Assembly (NCBI GenBank): GCA_011316305.1
Contig: SAUG01000029.1
Location: 806,001 to 870,000 of the forward strand
Length of the DNA: 64,000 nt
Source of the DNA: Rusavskia elegans
Taxonomy: Eukaryota > Ascomycota > Lecanoromycetes > Teloschistales > Teloschistaceae
Direction of reading: 5' to 3'
The notes under the pieces are model-generated. The model saw nothing but the letters and a program-made list of their open reading frames with translations, did no database searches and was not told the DNA's origin. A program made the translations under genes and the position numbers. Of the stretch, positions 11,404 to 22,702 are shown piece after piece (within the stretch, counting starts at the first letter, position 1; each line of letters opens with the position of its first letter).

Positions 11404-14400
11404 TCAGTACTTCAAGCCCGATCGTACTATCGCGACCTCACCGTTCCGTGGGCACATCAACGTCCCTTGCGCATTCAAGGTGATCAGCCTCAAGGCCGTC
11501 GGACTCAACCAGTCTTTCGGGAGAAAGAAATGCCGTTTGTGCTTGCTATATACTGGTTCCATGGCCCACGTGCACAGCCAGAATTGATGGTCGAGAAACA
11601 CAACTTGATCTTGGAAGCAGCCGATCAGGCACCGGACGTGCATGGCTAAGCCCTCGATCGTGTTTCGCTTCAACTCGTTCGCGCTCTGCAACTTATGGAG
11701 GTCGAGCAGCTCTATATGTCGTCTCTGCGAGCTGGCGTAATTGGGATTGGGGGAGAGGATTTCGAGGACAAGCCAGCGCTCGCGAACGCGAACTGCCCGC
11801 TGAACTCCACACGGTGAATCGGCGAGTTGGAGGTCTTGCAAATTCGGAATGCTTGAACTATCTTGAGGAAGAAGGGTTTTCCACAGATACTGGCGAGCGT
11901 TCAGGGCATCTACCTTGACCAGGAGGCCTGGAGAAGTCGGATGATTGATCCACAGTCCATCTCGTTGGTCTGGATGACGAGCCTGACAAAGCTCCGTCTT
12001 AGTCTTTACGTTCATAACGTAAGCAGTGGTCCGACCTGCGACAAGGAGTAGTCCATCCTGCGTATTAAATAGCAGTTGTTCAATCGCTTCGTCGATACGT
12101 CGATCAATGAGCTTGAATACGGCCCATTCATGTTTGCCGCTTGACGGTGGATCCAGTCTTCTCACCAAGATTCTTCCGGAATCGTCTCCAGATGCGACAT
12201 ACCTTCCTGAGGCAGACCATGCCAGTTTGATGACAGACGTAGATGACCCATGTTTTGCGATTTGGCGAATCTTGTTTCCTTTTGGTATTTCATACATCAT
12301 CACGGTGCCGTCCTCCTTCCCGCAGCAGTAATGACTGTTGGACTCGTTGCAGATTAGCGATGTTATTTGGACCCGAGTATTATCATCAGAGGCGATCACC
12401 GGCTCCGAACTAATGGTATCATGATGGCTCGACGCACTGTCTTGGTCTATATCTTGTGACCTGATGAGAGCGTCCGGCTCCCAGACATTGCAAAAAGTGC
12501 CGCGAATGTCGTAGAAGCGAGTTCCGTCGGGTGAGAAGGCCATGTCGGTTACCAGCTCTTCATACTTGAGACGGTAAGTCAGTCGGTAAGTAGGCACCGT
12601 CCAAATACTCAAGGTTCCGTTAACATCGCTTGTAAGTAGAAGACTACCGTCATGACTCAGGACCATGCCCCGTGCCCCTATATGATCGTGCGGTGATTGC
12701 TCGTCATCCCTAATATTCCATTCAACAACCTTGGTGTCCTCGTACATTATCAGGAGGTGGTCAGTTCCTGGTTGCCACAGCGCGACCTCGGGAGCGTTCC
12801 ATGCGTCTCCTTCCTGCGCCGACCGCATACTGTCTTCAGTAAGGACGCACCGTTTAGGTGGGATGAAACTGGAGGGGGAACGTTGGATATTCCACACGAC
12901 TACGGGTCTTCCCCGAAAAACAAGAGCAACTTGTGTCAAGTCTGGACTTATTGCCATATATCGGGCACAGTTATGGTCCTGCGAGCCAGGCTCCTTTGCC
13001 AGAAAGTTCCATTTTTCTTGCGCAGTCGCCAAGTCAAAACACTGTATGAGGCAATCATCATAGCCGACAAGTATCTCATCATCCCCAGCTCCAAATGCAA
13101 GCGTTCTGGTATGGTGGTGACGTCCCTTGGCCAGGCGATACAACTCCTCTCCCGTGGTGATATCCCATACGCGGGTTGTCTTGAAGCCGGCGGTGGCGAC
13201 GAGGTTAGACGTCCTGCTACTAGTCATACAGGTCACGTACTCGCCGTGGGTGAATCTCCTGATCTCTTCACACGTCTCGGAAGACCATACGACGACCGTG
13301 CCATTAATGCCAACCAGGGTGACAAAAAATGTGTCCTTGCAGAGCACCTTGGAAGCTGTTTGATCTTCTCCCATTGTCATTCTCGCAAGACAATCGTCCC
13401 ATCTCTTGGAGCTGATTCCAGATACGGCAAACGCTGAGCGACTCGTGGAGCCGAAGGACCTGCTTATGATTGACTCCCGGGGGCAAAACGGGACGATGTG
13501 TTTGTGAATAGAGGCAGGGTTCTCCATGATGTTCCTCCCAAAGCGACCGACCACACGTATAATGTCGTTTGCCCATCGACGAAGCTCGCTGTCTCTTGTC
13601 AATGTCAAGCTTGGGGTCGATCTCTTCGAGAGACTAATCGCCCTTCTCTTCAGAAGCGTTTTGAAATGTTGAGCGGATCGTGTCAGAACCCTGAGGTTTT
13701 CGAAAAGGGCAACTCCATTAACCCACAACAGACAGGTCTCTTCCAAGAATGTCAGAGCGGTTTCGAGAAGCTCATCGGAATCCGCAGGAGCAAGACTGAA
13801 GTGGTATGCCCAATATTCCAGGGCATATGACAAGAAAGGGTAGTCGTTAAATTCAGGAGTACGGGTCGGTGAAGAACTTGACTGTTGCGTTGTTTGCATA
13901 TTCGAAAACACTCGTCGCCATTTGCTAGAGTCTGAGAGGAAGTCAATACAGACAGTTGTGATGTGCTGATGGCCCTCGGATGGAACGATAGTGACAGGCA
14001 AGTTTGACGTGTCTTGAAGCAAGAATTGAGCAGCGGTGTGGTGGATGAGCGTAATTTTCGATCTGTTGACAACAACGAAATGCCCGCACACCTCCTCAAT
14101 GGTATGTTCCAGGCTGTAGAAGTCTTGAAATTCTGGTTTCAATGCCACTTCGAGCTCCACAGTCTCAAGAGGCCTGAATGCACAAGCCACCCAAGTCAGG
14201 ATTCTGATTGCCATCTTGTGGGGTTTGGGGGGTTGATTGGCAATAAGCTCGATCATTCGCCTATATAAAGGCCCCATTCCTGCAGGAATCTCCGTGAGTG
14301 CTGCCCTGATATCGTCCCTCGTATACCAATTATCGCTGATCCTTTCTAGTGCTAATCGAACCCATAGAAATGATCCCGAAGCCTTGGAGAGGATGTCTTG

Positions 14401-16627
14401 AACAATCTCCTCTTGTGCCTGATCTCCAGGTAAGATTCTTTGAATGGATGAAACTACATAATCTCGTATGTCGTTCTTATTATCGTCGGCCGAGATCCCT
14501 TCATGAACGGTGATTGGTAGCAGCGTTCGAATTCCGGTAAGTAGATCCTTGTTTGCACGACTTAGAAGCAAGACATTGATTCGGACAGCTGACTTGATCC
14601 TCGAAAGTAGTTTGATCATCTCTGTGGGTGACTCAGCTTCATCCAATCCGTCAATTACCCAGAACAACGGGTTCTGAGAAGGTATACGAAACAAAACTCC
14701 TTCAAAGATCTTCTCCCAGATGATCGTGGCCTTCTGTTGGCCGAAGATGATACCCGTGTTCTCATGAAGTTCTATTAGCCGGGTGCAGAAAATTTCGTGA
14801 CACATAGCTGCCTGGAGGGCAATGTTGCGTAACATATGCGAGAGTGACCGTTTGGTCTGATGCCCTGCCAAGAAAAAATGGAACTGACAGCTCCCAGCGA
14901 ATGATCTCTTCTTAAGTAGCGCTATCACGTAACTGGCGAGAATGGACTTTCCTGCACCTGGATTCCCAGTAAGCCACAAAACTCCTGACGTACTCGGAGC
15001 GTCTGAAACCCAATCTTGAAAGCTTTGCCGCTGTAAAAGCCATTGACACGAGCCTTGCATGATTCTTTCTGTCAGCGTGTCCAGGTCTTCGTCAATACTT
15101 TCGGATATCCCGAGAATGTTCATCAGGCGCTGCTCAAGGGGCAATTCACTTGACGCTTGACCCTCAATCACTTTATGTTGTGGGAAACTGAAGGCTTGAG
15201 ATACGTTTAGCGGAACACACTCGATGCTGGTTTGAGGGTCGAGTGTACCTAGATCTCTGGTATCCTCGCTTACACTTTTCCTTTTCAGCCATTTCAACAC
15301 GTTTTTGACATTGGTGTAATTTGTATCTTGGGGGTTTTTGAATTTGGCCATGCCATGGTGATCGGCGATCAGTGAGCTAGAGACTTCTCCGGGGTATTCA
15401 AGAAGAGCGGAGTCTTTGTCAACGATCTACCTCCAATCAGTCCTTAACTCAGGCGATGACTGCTGCACAATGCCTGCACTCACCGTCTTCTTGATACCTG
15501 CACCAACGATTGTCTTCAAAGTTTCATGGAAAGATACCAGCTCCAGACTTCCACACATGTTGCGGAACTGTTCGTTGATGTCCTGCAGTGAGCCGGATTG
15601 TTTTTCCAGCTCCGCCACGTAATTCTTCGTGCTTCCGCCAGGCGTAGCCCTGAGGATATTATTAAGCATGGCGGCAAAGGCGGACCCTCTATGAGGAGTA
15701 GCCAAGAATACCATGGCTGAAATTCGTGCAATGATATTTTCATATTGATGGTTGGCTTTTCCGATAATGTACGCCTGCAGTTGCTCAAGTGACTGAGACT
15801 TGGCTGTTGATGCCTCAAACATACCTTCTTTATAACAAGACCACCCATACTGTGAGCTACAAAGATTATAGGAAGCTGCTAGATGGTCAGAAGTCATGAC
15901 GCGAGGTGTCAAGAAGTTCTCTCGGAAACGTACCTCCCCAATCGACGGATCCCCTTGATGATATGGTCCCGAGTGAGTCTTCATTCGAAAGAGAAGATCT
16001 TTTGCGAAATCCAGAATATTTAGTGAGGTGGAATTTCCGGCGAAGTTGGCATTATATCCAAAGGTGAACATTCTTGCTCTTGATAATTCGGGGTCGTCGA
16101 CGAGCCATGGCGGCCAGAAATTTGACGGGTCACGTTCCCATGACCAAGTGGCCCGTGAAGTTCCACCCAAGCCATGAACGAATATGATATCCAAGATTGG
16201 GCTTGGGAGAGCGTAGATCAGGGTCAACCCCAGCGGGTCTGAGGCCGAAGGGCTTGCTATGGGGCTGGATCGAAGATGCTGGGAACCGATTGTCGCAAAG
16301 TCGGATCCTGCCGCAGAAGGGTTCCGACTGCCCGAGAAGGAAGAGTCAATCTCTTGTGGAGGGCGGTGGCCGATGGCAGGCTCCGAGGCGCGTTTCTTGC
16401 GAGCCTCTGGAGGCCATGGTCCCCGCACATCACGACCTTCTTGATCGTTGTCGCCACCTGCGTCTTGGTCTTCTGCTGAGAGGTGCCGGCTGAGCTTTTC
16501 CCGTTGCTTGCGAAACTAAGGTAGCAGAGACACGACTCGTATCAGTACGAGCGCTAAAATGAGGTATCGAAAAATAGATTACGGAGCCCTATCAAATGCA
16601 TCGTTCGCTTTGACTTACGAGGTCCAT
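11404..16627 (-). CDS. SesB-like alpha/beta hydrolase-NACHT-WD40 protein (fungal NLR-like)
   Basis: Five exons (16619-16627, 15934-16515, 15825-15878, 15484-15774, 11404-15426) give one 1652-residue protein; every junction is in phase 0. Residues about 110-330 are an alpha/beta hydrolase of the SesB type, with IIFVHGLGG near 114-122, the nucleophile elbow AHSMGG (Ser about 207) and ATPHRGS. Then comes a NACHT ATPase with Walker A GNPGAGKS (about 466-473) and Walker B FWVIDGLDEA (about 567-576). The C-terminal 600 residues are diverged WD40 repeats. SesB-NACHT proteins are fungal relatives of NLR receptors implicated in heterokaryon incompatibility and immunity; the hydrolase would be the effector and the repeats the sensor. 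The WD repeats are not near-identical, so recent repeat shuffling is not evident. The three-codon first exon is the least certain part. Confidence 0.85.
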
Positions 16628-17278
16628 GTCTTCTCGCGACGGCGAGAAGCCAACATCGCCAGTCTCCGAATACAGGAGAAGTGGTTCTCTGGATGTGAAG
16701 CAGTGAGGCAGTCAGGCAAGATAGAGGGATCTCTCAGCCTTTTCCTCGTGCTCGAGAACGGCAGGATCTGCCGAAGCTTCTGGTGGCGGCGAGTAGTGTC
16801 GTTACACCACCTTCGTCCTTCGTCCACACCCTCGACACACTCTGACTGCTAGATGATCCTTACACCTCACGCCACATACATCCAGCGCTTGCCGAGGAGA
16901 CGGGACCACATTCAACTGCTCCTCACGCCGACTCTACATGCCTCCATCTTCGGGCAATGAACGATGTTTGTGTGCCTGGGGAGATTGCCAGACGCAATGT
17001 CCTGGCGCAAGAATTACGAAAGCGACATATGTTGTGCAAGGCGCGCTCCTACAGATAAGACCTGCATGGAGGCCCGAGCACGTAGTATCACACCACCTTA
17101 CTAGAAGGCGCTGCAACTGCATATTCATCCAGCAAATCCCTCCCCTCATCGAGCGCGGGTAAGTTCTGGTGGCCAATGCCCATGCCAGGTACCTGCAATC
17201 ATGTGTCAAGCCGCCTGGCCTGGACCATCACCTTCAAGAAGGGATTATCTACTACGCTAAGCCTCAACTCTCTCAATC
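16628..17278. promoter_or_regulatory. Divergent intergenic region between the NLR-like gene and hexokinase
   Basis: This 651 bp stretch separates the minus-strand NLR-like gene from the plus-strand hexokinase, so it should hold both promoters. Short open frames occur on both strands with no recognisable product. No TATA box was noticed. Confidence 0.4.
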
Positions 17279-18947
17279 ATGGCCTTCGCAACAGCTAGCG
17301 TTTCGAGGTCATCCGCTTTGGAAAAAGCCGAGGTGATTGCTGCTCAATTCGATTACAGTGACGATGAGCTTCGCACATGCGTTCGGAAGTTTCTGTTGCA
17401 GATGAGTCTGTATACTCAATCCCTGAGCAAGCAAATCTACAGAGCGCTGAATCATTATGCAGATGAGGGATTGCGAGAGAGGACTCCTGCCATGTGTCAA
17501 ATCCCTACTTACGTCACCCGTGTCGCAAAAGGTACAGAGAAGGTGAATTCAACTTGCAATCTCGATGAGGCCAGCACTGTTCAGCTAACCAAACCAGGGT
17601 CTAGCTCTCGGTGTGGACTTGGGAGGCACTAATCTACGCGTGTGCCTTGTTGAGTTGCATGGAGATAGCTCATATCATGCCGTACACTCAAAAGTCTCGC
17701 TTCCCTCGAGTATCATGTTAGCTTACGAAGCTGCGGAGCTTTTTGGGTTCATCGCAGACCAGATTGAGATGCTCCTCAGAACCCATTGTCCCGACCAGTT
17801 GAGCGTCTCGGAAAAAGTCGCTATCCTCAGCCTTGGCCTGACGTTCTCATTTCCTGTCTATCAGAACGCCATCAATTCAGGGATTCTATTACGCTGGACC
17901 AAAGGCTTTGACATCCCCAGCGTCGTCGGTCAAGACGTCTGTGAGCTACTCCAGCATGAGATTGCTCTTCGACGTTTGCCAGTGAAAGTCACAGCGTTGG
18001 TAAATGATGCAGCGGGAACTATCATGTCTCGCGCGTATTCCTTACCTCTCGGTGAAACACGCACATCCATAGGGACTATCTTTGGTACTGGCACAAACGG
18101 AGTATATCTTGAAAAGCTGTCGGAGATTACCAAGCCTCTTGATGGCCAATTTGATGGCTCTTCAGGCAAGATGCTTATCAGCATTGAATGGGGTTCTTTC
18201 GATAATGAACTGTCCGTTCTCCCGAACACAGAATATGATATCGAGGTAAACCAATTCAGCCTCAATCCTGGAGATCAGATGTTTGAGAAACGTGTTTCTG
18301 GGATGTTTCTTGGCGAACTTCTCCGCACGATACTCGCAAAACTGCAGGATGATCCTGCAGTCCGGCTTTTTGATGGCATCGATGCGAATCCACGCCTCAG
18401 GACTGGGGACCAAATGCCATTACACACGCGTTGGGCGGTCGATTCCTCAATACTCTCAATTGCTGAACTCGACGAGACGGACGACTTGGAAACCCTTCGG
18501 CAGAAGATCTTTGATGCTCTCGGGGTTCCGTCTTCACGTATCAGAACCGAAGATGCGCAAGTGGTGAAAATCATCGCACATGCGATTGGCAAACGTGCCG
18601 CACGGTTGGGCGGCATGGCCCTAGGTGCCGTCGTCACGAAGACTGAGCAGCTCGGCAGCGTGGGAAGTCTCGGGCAGGATGAACGTTCTCCAGGACTAAG
18701 TGAAGAATATGACACTACGAAATGTCATCTCACTTACCATCAGCCTTGCTTGGTGGATGTTGGCGTCGATGGCAGTGTCATCGAATTTTACCCGCGGTTC
18801 GAGGTTTACATGCGTGAAGCTCTAAGGGCTGTAGATGGGATTGGCACAGCTGGTGAGGGATTGATACGAATGGGCCTTGCAAAAGATGGGTCCAGCGTTG
18901 GGGCGGCCATCATCGCCCTCACCGCAGGCGTAAATAGACGCCTTTAA
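17279..18947 (+). CDS. Hexokinase family protein
   Basis: It phosphorylates hexoses with ATP in the cytosol. Exons 17279-17542 and 17598-18947 join in phase 0 over a 55 bp intron with a GCTAAC branch point, giving 537 residues, slightly longer than a usual fungal hexokinase. Visible motifs are IPTYVTRV before the core, ATP-binding DLGGTNLRV (from about 95), sugar-binding LGLTFSFPVYQNAIN and RWTKGF (Lys about 190), the catalytic-loop Asp in LVNDAAGT (about 225), IFGTGTNGVYLE, IEWGSFDNE, and the C-terminal VDGSVIEFYP and GLAKDGSSVGAA. The catalytic residues I can identify are present, so activity is likely. It resembles the divergent fungal hexokinase-like paralogues more than the main glycolytic enzyme. 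It is followed 396 bp later by a ketohexokinase-like gene on the same strand. Confidence 0.88.
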
Positions 18948-19342
18948 CAGAAATACAAGAAACGATAGCGGAGAAGCGATCACCAACAAGAAGCAAGAAA
19001 CTGTTATAGGTGTGGGGTCTATCCAGCCGGGAAGCTCGCTTTATCACTTCTGTATATGTACGGAGCTTCCAACATCAGCTGTCAAATGACGGCATATGCA
19101 CGGTTTTCTTCTGCATTACTAGCAAAGCATGACGTCTGCCAAAGCTTTTTACCAAGGCATTCTATTGGAGCAGACCCACTAGCGCTGACGTGCAATCCAG
19201 ACCTCTACCTAATCTACCGCCAATAGATGCGTTTGCACTCGACGCCAATGTTGACCTGTAAGTCTGCCAGTGATTGACGACAATCCTGAGAGATATTTGG
19301 GCGGGGTGCCGAAACAGTCAATCTCGCTGTGTTTCCAACATT

Positions 19343-20547
19343 ATGAAGTGTCTTCTTGCTGTAGGAGCATGCTATCTTGATACTATCCTAGAGTATGGAA
19401 TCGCTCCTTTTGTTACCCTCTCTGATAATGTTCCCACAGCGTCGACCATTACCCCGCAGAAGACGAGAAATTGCGGGCATCCAGCATCATCAGACGCCGC
19501 GGTGGGAATTGCCCAAATACTTTGGAAATATTCCAGCAACTCCTCGATACCGATGCTATTATCCCGACTATATCTCTGGCCTTGCTTGCAGTCCTACCGT
19601 CGAGCTCATCACCAGCATATCAAGAGCTAAGATCTTCTTTCAACGTCTCTACGGATCTGACAAACTGCATCTGCCGTGAACATGCCAGTGAGCCTGCGTC
19701 CAGCTATATTGTCAGGAGCCGTCAAGTAGATAGTCGGACAATCATCAACTACAACGGTCTCCCAGAAATGACCGCGGCAGAATTTGCGTCCGTCGCGAAT
19801 AAGCTGGGAAAAAACATGGGTTGGTGCCATTTCGAGGTGAGAAGCAGCTTGTTATGTGACTTAGCTACCTGTCTTAATGGATTGTGCGAAGGGACGCATA
19901 CCGGATGTCACTCTACGGTCTATTCAGCATCTCCGTCAATGCTTTCCCAATGTCAAGATCAGTGTCGAAGTCGAAAAGCCGGGCAGAGAGGGACTGCAGG
20001 ATCTGGCTGCACTCGCAGATGTGGTCTTCTATTCGAAAAGCTGGGCTCAGGTTTGCGGTTCTAGATTATAGAGCGTTCTGCATTCCTAATGGGATGTAGG
20101 CGAATGGCTTTAAATCCCCTGAGGAGTGCCTAAGAGCCCAAGCTACTTTGGTGTCAAAAGCGTAAGATTGGACCCTTCGCTCCCTGCTCCAGCTAGTCAG
20201 CTAAGCCAACTTCAGGTCATTGTTGCTCTGCACATGGGGGGATGCTGGAGTCGGAGCTCTGGAATTGCCAAGTCTAAGGTACAGAGAATGTCCCGCCTTC
20301 AAAACAGAAGGCAAAACCCCGGTGGAGTAGGCAACTGTTTCATGACTTCCAGCAGTCACTTCACTGAATTCTCCGCAGCACGGTTGGCGCGGGTGATACT
20401 TTCACTGCTGGCATGCTGTTCGGTCTCACTTGCCGGGGCGACTGGGATCTGGACCGGAAACTCCAATTTGCAAATGAACTTGCGGGTCGTAAAGTTGTAA
20501 AGGAGGGCCTTAGAGGGCTTGGAAGCCTTATGGAGCACGCGTTATGA
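19343..20547 (+). CDS. Ketohexokinase-like PfkB-family sugar kinase
   Basis: Six exons (19343-19392, 19440-19836, 19892-20050, 20100-20161, 20216-20326, 20379-20547) join with consistent phases into 315 residues. The five introns are 47-55 bp. The start MKCLLAVGACYLDTIL and then DHYPAEDEKLRAS and RRGGNCPNTLE are the PfkB N-terminal signature. HFEGRIPDV, VSVEVEKPGREGL-type and VVFYSKSWAQ segments match ketohexokinase. The catalytic GAGDTFTAG is near 263-271 (Asp about 266), and the protein ends with an intact helix region. Members phosphorylate fructose or related ketoses at C1; the exact substrate here is inferred. Two donors are the weaker GTTTGC and GTATGG types. The gene is easily missed because no single frame exceeds one exon. 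Confidence 0.87.
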
Positions 20548-21560
20548 TCATGTTAACACGGGCTGTTTTCCGGCTCATTACCCCTTATCTATCAACACCA
20601 ATTTCGGACGCAACGCATAGCCCAAAGCCGTCTCATCTCCATACCAGACGGTGATAGACCTCGCTAGGTATCTGTACTACAGTACAGCATGCCTAAGTGG
20701 CGGTAAACTGGAAATGGGCACGTTCAGCCAGCCTACACATACATAGATGATTCTCCGTCTTCCCGGCCCTTGCCAACGGGTCTTCGAGGCCTGTTTACCA
20801 TGAGCCAGCCTCTTCCAGAAAAGGATCCAGCAGAGCCCAGCTTCTACAAAGACTTCTCAAATAAAAATCAGCTCGCATGGAACAGCGGCCTCTCCAGCTT
20901 TTCGCGCAGGCGCCCGTCTGTTCTACTGTTGATGTCGATACCGAGTCGGTACTCCTCGCTCTTGCAGGGATAAGTGGCCCTAAATGCCTTCGCCCGATGT
21001 GTATCGGACGAGGCTGAAGGCGCTAGTGAGGGAGTTCCCATTGGAATGAGGAAGCGAACTTCATATTTCCGAACATGCTAGATCCCATTGCGGCTCTGCT
21101 GCAGCTGTACTCGGTTGGACTTTCTGTTCAGCGGAGCAAGGCTCCACAGTTTCCTACATTCCCCTCGCCTGGTAGCTCATCTTTACTGGACGCCAAAGGT
21201 GATTGATCTATCTTGCGTGCGTCAGTTGGTCCCTTTCGAGATGTGTGCGGAGGGGAGCCCGAGGAAATGGAGGTCTGATATCCAAGCTTACCGGTGGATA
21301 TGCGATATTGCAGCAGCCACAGAAGATCGGTCAATGTATCCTTGAGCATGAATTCCGAGCAGGCTGGCAGTTATTCGACGCCGAATCTGTCGTGTAACGA
21401 GGGGTGGCGTGTTCGTTGTCACTGCGCAAGTCCAATAGCTGGACACACCTCGAAGCGATTTTGGATTCTGTATTCTTTCTTTCTTCTGTAACAATACAGC
21501 ATACTCCGAATCTATCTCCTGTCTGCGGTTTCCTAAAAGTGCTACTTGGTGCTGGCGAAG
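20548..21560. other. Intergenic, no gene seen
   Basis: This 1 kb stretch lies between the ketohexokinase-like and fructosamine-kinase-like genes. Several frames of 60-140 codons overlap on both strands, but none shows a domain, a signal peptide or conserved splice structure. It probably contains the promoter of the downstream gene. Confidence 0.45.
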
Positions 21561-22702
21561 ATGATAGCCAGAACAGATGGTGTCGGTCAAGTTGCTGTTG
21601 AAGGCAACTTTGAGCTCGACCAGGCTGTTGTTGAAGGTCTGCAACCATTGCTACTCTAGTGTGGACACTGTCGCTGACATTGTATCTCGACCCAAGCTCT
21701 ACCCATTCCCGGCACAGAAATTCTCTCGGCGCATGCCTATGGCATGTGGGTATGGGCACGTCAAGCGAGGGTAGTGTGCCGGCTACCAGACAACGAAGTC
21801 GTCTCCTATTTCCTCAAGGTACCACACCCCAACGCACGTCTCACGTTCTCGAACTAAAACCTCCTACCGGTCACCGTTGGGGAGAACGACAGAATCATGA
21901 GCCAAGGCCAATTCGAGGCCGACAAAGCCATCCATGCCGTATCCGCATCTTTCTGTCCCAAGCCCCATGCTTGGAGCCAATATCGCAATTCCGAAATACC
22001 TACATACTTTCTTCTGGCCGATTTTCGCGAGATCGGGCAGCAGCCTCCAGACGCGATACGCTTCACGTCACAACTTGCGGATTTCCACAAGAAGTCAGTA
22101 TCGCCCACTGGGAAGTTCGGCTTTCACATCACCACGTGCCACGGCAAGGCGGCTCAATTGACGGATCTTTGGGATGACTCTTGGGAATCATTGTACACAA
22201 AACAGCTTGCGCATACATTCGACGCCGACAAGCAGAAACATCCCGACTGGCCGGAATTCGAATACCGCAAGAAGCTTGTTCTGGAGAAATGTATTCCACG
22301 ACTCCTGGGCCGTTTGCAGAGTGAAGGCAGGAGCATCAAGCCGTGCCTCGTGCACGGGAACATCTGGGATCAGAATACGGCGACGGACATGGAGACGGGG
22401 GAACCCTTTGTTTTCGACGGAAGTGCGTTCTACGCGCACAACGAATACGAGCTCGGCAATTGGAGGTCGCCGAGGCATAGACTGGGCAGTAAAACATACA
22501 TCCGAAATTACAAGCGGAGCTTTCCGGCAAGCGAGCCAGGTACGGCCGGGGAACCATCACCATTATAGCTGCAGTTTGACGGCTGTTGGCTGATAAAGAG
22601 AGTACAGAAGATGATTGGGACTCCAGGAATCTGCTGTATTCCTTGAGATTCAATACTTGTGCCGCTACCTTGATCCCTGGCAGCAACTACAGGGAGCAGT
22701 AG
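21561..22702 (+). CDS. Fructosamine/ketosamine-3-kinase-like protein with HGN instead of HGD
   Basis: Four exons (21561-21636, 21697-21818, 21885-22539, 22608-22702) give 315 residues. Landmarks of the FN3K family are ILSAHAYGMWVWARQ, the ATP-site Lys in SYFLK, the segment QLADFHKKSVSPTGKFGFH, the loop CLVHGNIWDQNTATDMETGE, the metal-site FVFDGSAFYAHNEYELGNW, and the C-terminal DWDSRNLLYSLRFN. FN3K enzymes phosphorylate the third carbon of sugar-amine adducts, which then fall apart, so they repair glycated proteins. Here the catalytic loop reads HGN where the family (and the related aminoglycoside kinases) has HGD, so catalysis may be weak or lost. All else looks intact. The gene follows a hexokinase and a ketohexokinase-like gene on the same strand. 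Confidence 0.85.

Noticed and set aside
12697..13437. A 246-codon plus-strand open frame.
   Set aside because: It is fully antisense to the WD40 part of the NLR-like gene, with no domain of its own.
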